From positions 1 to 44,754 of the forward strand of contig JAFZSQ010000074.1 of NCBI GenBank assembly GCA_017619295.1: a stretch of 44,754 nt of DNA, written 5' to 3'. The translations under genes were made by a program, and so were the position numbers. The DNA is from Lachnospiraceae bacterium. Its GTDB lineage: Bacteria; Bacillota; Clostridia; Lachnospirales; Lachnospiraceae. The notes beneath the pieces were generated by a model. The model saw only the letters and a program-made list of their open reading frames with translations, was not told where the DNA came from and ran no database searches. The number at the start of each line of letters is the position of its first letter. Position 1 is the first letter of the stretch. This document shows, in pieces, positions 40,393 to 44,754 of the stretch.

Positions 40393-41550
40393 TTAGTACC
40401 CTTCAGGGAAAATCTCGATGGAGTCAAGTCTCTCTCCGCCAAGATCCCACTCAACGTCAACCTCCAGGTTTCCGTAGTCAAATACAAATCTCATTTGTCT
40501 TATATCATCTTTGCTGCCGTAATCATCCACCAGATCCATTCTTTCGGAATCAGGCTTTGCAGGTAATCCGTACATATCCTTAAGGACTTTATAAATCTTA
40601 GCCTTATCCTTCTCGGCCTTATCCATGGCTTCCTTGTCTGTGTAACTCTTAAGTGTAGCCCAATGCTCTCTGCCGCGGATTGCCGAAGCTATAAAGTGTA
40701 AATCATGCATTCCAAGGCAAACTATATAGTCGGTGCCGTTGGCGGTATTTACGCCATCCTTTTCCCAAATGATGGAGTACATGTCGTGGTCCTTGAATTC
40801 GGGGTCGGAATTTGAAGGCATAAAGGCTTCAACATGGGGCACCCACTCGCTGCCGGGTTCCCATCCCAAAAATTTGGTAAGGTGAGGAGTAGCAACCTTT
40901 ATGATATCCTCTTCGGTAGCACTGTCCACATCTACGTAGGGACTGGGCACTTCTTCGTAATCCTCATCGACCCATTCATCGTCCTCTTCTGTCCAGATTT
41001 CATCCGCATTATTTTCAATCAGGTATTCTTTCTTGGCATTGTAGTCGATGAACTGAAGCATCTGCTCTTCGGTCATTTCAGCCTCGGGAAGGTGGAGAAG
41101 CTGGTCCTCCTCAATGAAGCAAAGACTCTTTCCGTCCCAATCGCTTAACTTCTCAAGTCTTTGGACCTCGCCTTCAGGGAAAAGAGCTGAATCATAGTAT
41201 TTCCTCTCAAGGTCGGCAATTTTGAGAGTCTCCACGTTTGTAAGCGGTCTGCTCCAGGCTCCGTCCATAGTAACTGACTCATCACTCTTTATTTCTTCAA
41301 AAAGCTCCGTCTTCTCAGTTTCGGGCATGGACTTCATACGATTAACCCAGGAGTCATAGCCTGCCTTAACACCAAAGCCTGTAAGGCCCACAGCGGCCAT
41401 AACTATAAGGGCCGTTAAAGGTCCCGCATAGCGGAAGCGGAGATCCGCTGCTCTTTTTCCACGTTTACAATCTTTGTATAATTCTCTCTTTATGTAATTG
41501 GGGATCTCGATGTTTTCAAAGAGATCCTTATCGATGTCATATCTGCTCAC
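40393..41550 (-). CDS. Membrane-anchored probable anti-sigma or sigma-linked protein
   Basis: 385 residues from a GTG at 41550 (MSRYDIDKDLFENIEIP), chosen because AAGGAGGT lies 7 nt upstream, inside the end of the sigma gene (14-nt overlap). A cytoplasmic N-terminal part of about 50 residues with a basic helix is followed by one transmembrane segment (YAGPLTALIVMAAVGLTGFG) and a large acidic extracellular domain (EEDDEWVDEDYEEV; GTDYIVCLGMHDLHFIA). Position and topology fit an anti-sigma factor, but there is no zinc-finger or RsgI motif, so the role is inferred from context. Confidence 0.78.
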   Translation of the reverse strand: MSRYDIDKDLFENIEIPNYIKRELYKDCKRGKRAADLRFRYAGPLTALIVMAAVGLTGFGVKAGYDSWVNRMKSMPETEKTELFEEIKSDESVTMDGAWSRPLTNVETLKIADLERKYYDSALFPEGEVQRLEKLSDWDGKSLCFIEEDQLLHLPEAEMTEEQMLQFIDYNAKKEYLIENNADEIWTEEDDEWVDEDYEEVPSPYVDVDSATEEDIIKVATPHLTKFLGWEPGSEWVPHVEAFMPSNSDPEFKDHDMYSIIWEKDGVNTANGTDYIVCLGMHDLHFIASAIRGREHWATLKSYTDKEAMDKAEKDKAKIYKVLKDMYGLPAKPDSERMDLVDDYGSKDDIRQMRFVFDYGNLEVDVEWDLGGERLDSIEIFPEGY

Positions 41551-42055
41551 AGATGATACCTCCTTCGTAAGCCCTGCCAAGTTTGGAAAGAGTTTCCCTT
41601 GCTCTTTGCAGGCGCTTCTTGACGGCAACCTCTGATATGTGAAGGATTTTGGCAGTCTCTTTGACTGAATAACCCTCTACATAATATAAGATCACCACGC
41701 TCTTAAGTTTATAATTCAGGTTCCATATCAGTCTGAGCTTATCTTTGTCTTCTACACTCATTCCCCTGGTGATTTCAAGGCTTTCTTCCACCTCATCAAG
41801 AGGGATTCCGGCATGCTTCTTATGAAATCTGAGGAATTCTTTACATTTATTCTGTGAAACTTTTATAAGCCAAGCTTTCTTGTGCTCTTCGGAAGCAAAA
41901 TCAGGTCTCTTGGTCAGGTAAGTGATGAATGTCTCCTGTAAAACATCCTTGGTGTCCTGTTCGTTCTTCAGGATAACGAAGCATATTTTGTAGAGAATGT
42001 TGCTGTATTTTTCTATGACCAGTTCCAGATCTGCGTTCCTATCTGCTCGATTCAT
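41537..42055 (-). CDS. ECF-type RNA polymerase sigma factor (leftward)
   Basis: 172 residues from ATG 42055 (MNRADRNADLELV), which has GGGAGGAAA upstream. Region 2: YKICFVILKNEQDTKDVLQE; region 4: LRLIWNLNYKLKSVVILYYVEGYSVKETAKIL with an HTH ending VAVKKRLQRARETL. It lacks region 1 and 3 as in ECF factors. The downstream membrane protein overlaps by 14 nt and likely controls its activity. It lies back to back with a second ECF module at 42256. Confidence 0.92.
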   Translation of the reverse strand: MNRADRNADLELVIEKYSNILYKICFVILKNEQDTKDVLQETFITYLTKRPDFASEEHKKAWLIKVSQNKCKEFLRFHKKHAGIPLDEVEESLEITRGMSVEDKDKLRLIWNLNYKLKSVVILYYVEGYSVKETAKILHISEVAVKKRLQRARETLSKLGRAYEGGIICEQI

Positions 42056-42136
42056 TTTATTTCCTCCCGGATTATTGAATACGATAGGTCTTCGCGAATA
42101 CCTTTTCACTCTATAAATGTTTGATAAAAGCAAAAG

Positions 42137-42165
42137 GTGACATCCTGAAAAGTATATCATATAAT
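42137..42165 (+). promoter_or_regulatory. Sigma-A promoter of the rightward ECF operon
   Basis: -35 GTGACA (42137-42142, one mismatch to TTGACA), 17-nt spacer, perfect -10 TATAAT (42160-42165). It is followed by an A/T-only tract to 42188. Confidence 0.72.
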
Positions 42166-42191
42166 TTTTTTAAAAAAATTTTTAAAAAGTT

Positions 42192-42219
42192 TGTAACGAA
42201 TTTCGGATTGCTCCGTCTA
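42192..42219 (+). promoter_or_regulatory. ECF-type autoregulatory promoter
   Basis: -35 TGTAAC (42192-42197), exactly 16 nt, -10 CGTCTA (42214-42219). The AAC-N16-CGTC arrangement is the classical ECF sigma signature. The start point near 42226 is about 30 nt before the sigma gene, consistent with self-activation. Confidence 0.68.
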
Positions 42220-42255
42220 ACCCATGAGATCAAAAAAAGGAAAGCTCGAAAAGAC

Positions 42256-42744
42256 ATGGACAATACCACAGCAGAAAAACTTTATGAAGCGTTCTATATG
42301 AAACTGTTTTCATATGTTATGACGCTAACGGACAACCAAAATGACGCCATGGAAATAGCCCAGGAAACTTTTTTCAGGGCCATATCCACCAAGCAGACCT
42401 TCAGAGGTGAAAGCGAAAGCTTCACATGGCTATGCGCCATAGCGAAGAACCTTTTCATCGATGAGAAAAGAAGGCACGCAAGGTTCGAGGACGTCCCTCT
42501 TGAAGCTCAGCCCGACACGGGAAAGAGCATCGAGAAGAAGCTTATGGACGCCGACACTTCCATACAGATTCACCGAATCTTACACGCCATGGAAGAACCC
42601 TACAAGGAAGTTTTCCAGTTAAGAGTTTTCGGCGAGCTGTCATTTAAGGAAATCGGTTCGGTCTTTGGTAAAACAGAAACCTGGGCCCGGGTTACTTACC
42701 ATCGAGCAAGAATTATGATCAAAGAAAGGATGGAGAATTCATGA
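42256..42744 (+). CDS. ECF-type RNA polymerase sigma factor (rightward)
   Basis: 162 residues from ATG 42256 (MDNTTAEKLYEAFYMK); longer in-frame starts lie across the promoter region and are unlikely. Region 2 LFSYVMTLTDNQNDAMEIAQ with ETFFRAI; region 2.4 FTWLCAIAKNLFIDEKRRHAR; region 4 EVFQLRVFGELSFKEIGSVFG with WARVTYHRARIMIKERM. The last codons overlap the anti-sigma gene (ATGA). The ECF-type promoter upstream suggests that it drives its own operon, controlled by the zinc-finger membrane protein downstream. Confidence 0.92.
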   Translation: MDNTTAEKLYEAFYMKLFSYVMTLTDNQNDAMEIAQETFFRAISTKQTFRGESESFTWLCAIAKNLFIDEKRRHARFEDVPLEAQPDTGKSIEKKLMDADTSIQIHRILHAMEEPYKEVFQLRVFGELSFKEIGSVFGKTETWARVTYHRARIMIKERMENS

Positions 42745-43703
42745 AATACGAATGTGATATGATAGAAGACCTTCTGCCTTTATATAAAGACGGCGTTTGC
42801 AGTGAAGCAAGCAAAAAGGCAGTTGAAGAGCATCTTAAAGAATGCCCCAAGTGCAAAAAGATGCTGGAAGAGTTAAACGATACGTCAATCGACGAAATGA
42901 TTGTTAAGGAAAAAGATAGCGTTATCGATTCCCAGTCCAGATTTTTCAAGAGAAAAAGTGCTACGGTGGGTGGCGTCTTTGCGGCAATTTTTGCCATTCC
43001 GATTCTGGTATGCCTCATTGTAAACCTTGCAACCGGCCACGCCCTTACCTGGTTCTTTATAGTACTTGCAGCAATGCTTATTCCCACATCGTTGATTGTT
43101 GTGCCTTTAATGGTCAGAGAAAACAGGATGTTCTACACCATGACATCCTTCACCGCAAGTCTCCTTTTGCTTCTTGGAGTTGTAAGCATATACACAAAAG
43201 CCGGTTGGTTCGCTGTAGCAGCCTCTGCAGTATTGTTTGGCCTCACCGTTTTATTTGGCCCCTTCATTGCCTGCAGAAGACCTGTGAATGCCCTTCTTAA
43301 AAACTTCAAGGGCCTTGCAGTAATGGCAGCCTGCACAGTTACATTTTTCCTCATGATTACCTGCATCGGCTTTACGGTAAAATCAGCCGGTTTCTTCCCT
43401 AAGGCACTTTGCATTTCAGTTCCCCTCATTATGTTGGCCTGGGCAATCTTTGCAGTAATCAGATACATCGGTTCAAACAAACTTGTCAAAATCGGTGTAT
43501 GCACAGCCTTAATCAGTGCATTTTCATACTGGGGTGTTGAACTTATTGTAGAGTTGCTTATAAGAACAGATAATATTGGAACAGTCATGTATTCAACCTG
43601 GCCCATGAGTGGTGCCGTTGTGGGTATTGTAATTGGTGCCGTACTCACAATTATCGGAATGATTGCAGGAAGTAAAGGAGATAAGAAAAATGAAAATAAT
43701 TAA
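42741..43703 (+). CDS. Membrane anti-sigma factor with zinc finger (zf-HC2)
   Basis: 320 residues. N-terminal zinc-binding anti-sigma domain: CDMIEDLLPLYKDGVCSEAS and HLKECPKCKKML (HxxxCxxC) binds the sigma factor. After a cytoplasmic linker come about eight transmembrane segments (about 75-310), so it has a large membrane domain that could sense lipid or cell-envelope state. ATGA overlap with the sigma gene is typical of sigma/anti-sigma pairs. The DUF4097 lipoprotein overlaps its end by 14 nt. Confidence 0.92.
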   Translation: MKYECDMIEDLLPLYKDGVCSEASKKAVEEHLKECPKCKKMLEELNDTSIDEMIVKEKDSVIDSQSRFFKRKSATVGGVFAAIFAIPILVCLIVNLATGHALTWFFIVLAAMLIPTSLIVVPLMVRENRMFYTMTSFTASLLLLLGVVSIYTKAGWFAVAASAVLFGLTVLFGPFIACRRPVNALLKNFKGLAVMAACTVTFFLMITCIGFTVKSAGFFPKALCISVPLIMLAWAIFAVIRYIGSNKLVKIGVCTALISAFSYWGVELIVELLIRTDNIGTVMYSTWPMSGAVVGIVIGAVLTIIGMIAGSKGDKKNENN

Positions 43704-44625
43704 AGGATTGTTTCTGGCCGGTGCCGTGGCAGCAGCAACGCTCTTTGCCGGATGCTCATTTGGATCTAAAACATATGCTCACTATGCAAACGCCGACAAA
43801 TATGTTGCCGGTAATCAGGAAATAACTGAGAAGATTGACAGAATCGATATTGATTACATATCAGGAGATATTAAGCTTTTAACAGAAGATACAGATAAAG
43901 TCACAATCACAGAGACAGCTAAAATCGAACTTGATGCCGACAGACAGGTGCACACCTGGGTAGAGGGCTCCACCCTTCACGTAAGATACTGTGCGGCTGA
44001 CAAGAGACTCGATCTCAATAATCTGGACAAGAGGCTTGAGATTATAATCCCCGGGGATGTGGTTTATTCGGACGTAAACATTAACCTCACATCCGGAGAT
44101 TTGGAAACCGGAAATATCAAAGCGGAGAGCATCAACCTTGATTCAACATCAGGAGACCGTGTTGTAAACTGTGAGGCAGAAACAATTACCATAAACGCCA
44201 CATCCGGAAATCTTGATCTTACCCAGTCAGGCAAAAGCGACGACATCTCAATTGACGCAACCTCCGGAAGTCTTAACATCAAGTTGGATGAAGCAAAGAA
44301 CCTGGTTGTCAACGCCACATCCGGAACTTTAAAAGTTGAGGCAGAGTCCGTGGAGAATATTGATACGGATTCATCCAGCGGAAGTAAAACATTCATCCTG
44401 GCTAATGTACCTGAATCAACAACTGTGAATGCAACCTCAGGAGATGTAACCTTCAGTCTTCCTTCAGATGCCGGTTTCAGTGCTGTTATAAACACCACCA
44501 GCGGTGACGTCAGAAGTAACATTCCCTTCACTTCAAACGGCGAAACCTACACCTTCGGAAACGGCACAGGCAGTATGGACATTGATACCACCTCCGGAGA
44601 CGTTATCTTCGATGCCTTGGATTAA
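43690..44625 (+). CDS. DUF4097 beta-repeat lipoprotein
   Basis: 311 residues from ATG 43690, which has AAAGGAGAT 6-8 nt upstream. A lipobox (LFAGC) follows the signal peptide. The rest is a right-handed beta-helix-like array of repeats of about 20 residues, each marked TSGD, TSGN, TSGS or TSGT (roughly ten units: NLTSGDLET, DSTSGDRVV, NATSGNLDL and so on). DUF4097 proteins often sit in ECF sigma/anti-sigma operons with unknown function, as here. A terminator follows 45 nt after the stop. Confidence 0.92.
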   Translation: MKIIKGLFLAGAVAAATLFAGCSFGSKTYAHYANADKYVAGNQEITEKIDRIDIDYISGDIKLLTEDTDKVTITETAKIELDADRQVHTWVEGSTLHVRYCAADKRLDLNNLDKRLEIIIPGDVVYSDVNINLTSGDLETGNIKAESINLDSTSGDRVVNCEAETITINATSGNLDLTQSGKSDDISIDATSGSLNIKLDEAKNLVVNATSGTLKVEAESVENIDTDSSSGSKTFILANVPESTTVNATSGDVTFSLPSDAGFSAVINTTSGDVRSNIPFTSNGETYTFGNGTGSMDIDTTSGDVIFDALD

Positions 44626-44650
44626 GCAATAGAACAAAAGTTCGAAAAAA

Positions 44651-44682
44651 CTATATACATTACACCAATAATCTGCTATACT
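44651..44682 (+). promoter_or_regulatory. Second copy of the RidA-type promoter block
   Basis: CTATATACA (44651-44659), 8 nt, ATAATCTGCTATACT (44668-44682): the same spacing and sequence as at 36097-36128. It gives -35 TATACA, 17 nt, extended -10 TGCTATACT. It lies at the 5' side of the terminator, so a transcript from here would start within that hairpin. It may drive a gene beyond the window. Confidence 0.5.
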
Positions 44683-44705
44683 TTTTAGAGTATGGCAGAT
44701 TTTTT
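44670..44705 (+). terminator. Terminator after the DUF4097 gene
   Basis: AATCTGCTATACT (44670-44682) pairs with AGTATGGCAGATT (44689-44701) over 13 bp with one T-G pair and a 6-nt loop, followed by TTTTT. Confidence 0.88.
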
Positions 44706-44706
44706 G

Positions 44707-44754
44707 GTGCAGTTGGGGCCGATGTGCAATTTGGGGACAGACCCCTTTTTGCAC
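44707..44754. repeat. REP-like palindrome, copy 2 (cut by window end)
   Basis: GTGCAGTTGGGG (44707-44718) is identical to the start of the repeat at 29297. A second unit follows: GTGCAA...GGGG-ACAGA-CCCC...TTGCAC (44724-44754), a hairpin with an internal T-T mismatch zone. The window ends exactly at the end of this unit, so the element may continue. Confidence 0.68.

Noticed and set aside
42166-42190. A/T-only tract that can fold (runs of T followed by runs of A)
   Set aside because: It looks like a terminator stem at first, but it lies between two promoters of the same operon and contains no G or C pairs, so it is more likely a curved or easily melted promoter element.
43663-43690. Longer start for the DUF4097 lipoprotein (9 extra codons)
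   Set aside because: The extra residues would disrupt the lipoprotein signal peptide, and the AAAGGAGAT site clearly serves the ATG at 43690.
1-44754. CRISPR array, rRNA operon, prophage or intact insertion sequence
   Set aside because: I looked for regularly spaced repeats, rRNA stretches, integrase or transposase catalytic motifs, and found none.

Overview
The window looks like a chromosomal segment of a Lachnospiraceae-type member of the Clostridia (Firmicutes), perhaps close to Butyrivibrio. This is an inference. It rests on the gene families, on strong AAGGAGG-type ribosome binding sites, on a tRNA gene without encoded CCA, on ATGA/TAATG operon overlaps, and on the gene order ireB-ruvX-DUF1292-mltG-trmR-U32. 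No rRNA, CRISPR array, prophage or intact insertion sequence is visible.

Region 1 (1-6645): the 3' end of dnaK and complete dnaJ (heat shock), then an AT-rich island with a 41-codon ORF and a membrane-anchored protein of unknown function. It ends with a HelD-type RNA polymerase recycling ATPase that carries an unexpected C-terminal beta-sandwich domain resembling the N-terminal module of GH31 glucosidases.

Region 2 (6653-14179): an NhaC-family antiporter, then prmA, rsmE, a cysteine desulfurase and thiI. The last two together make 4-thiouridine in tRNA. Next come a convergent histidine-less HPr-like protein and mtaB (tRNA methylthiolation).

Region 3 (14182-21910): ireB-ruvX-DUF1292-RNase J-ylbF-mltG-like-trmR-U32, a cluster for cell-wall signalling, RNA turnover and wobble-uridine modification. 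It is followed by type III glutamine synthetase and a tRNA-Gln(CUG) with its own promoter and terminator.

Region 4 (21951-29287): acyl-ACP thioesterase, an S1-domain RNA-binding protein, and yjfB, a small motility-associated gene with a sigma-D-like and a sigma-A promoter in tandem. After these come a PucR/CdaR-type regulator and the division cluster ftsE-ftsX-PcsB/CwlO-like M23 hydrolase-S41 peptidase.

Region 5 (29286-37100): an accessory array of small tightly packed genes, including three GNAT acetyltransferases, a P-loop kinase-like protein, two lipoproteins, a cysteine hydrolase, a histidine phosphatase, a HAD phosphatase and a RidA protein. A small basic protein lies on the opposite strand with a good promoter. 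A REP-like palindrome marks the left edge, and a second copy lies at the right end of the window.

Region 6 (36557-44754): an HXXEE membrane protein divergent from a TetR-type regulator with a palindromic operator between them, an aminotransferase, and a MntP-ZIP metal transporter fusion. Two back-to-back ECF sigma/anti-sigma modules follow. The rightward one has both a housekeeping-type and an ECF-type promoter and ends in a DUF4097 lipoprotein.

The most unusual items are the HelD-GH31-like fusion, the MntP-ZIP fusion, the histidine-less HPr, the MltG homologue without catalytic domain, and a terminator that contains the prmA ribosome binding site.
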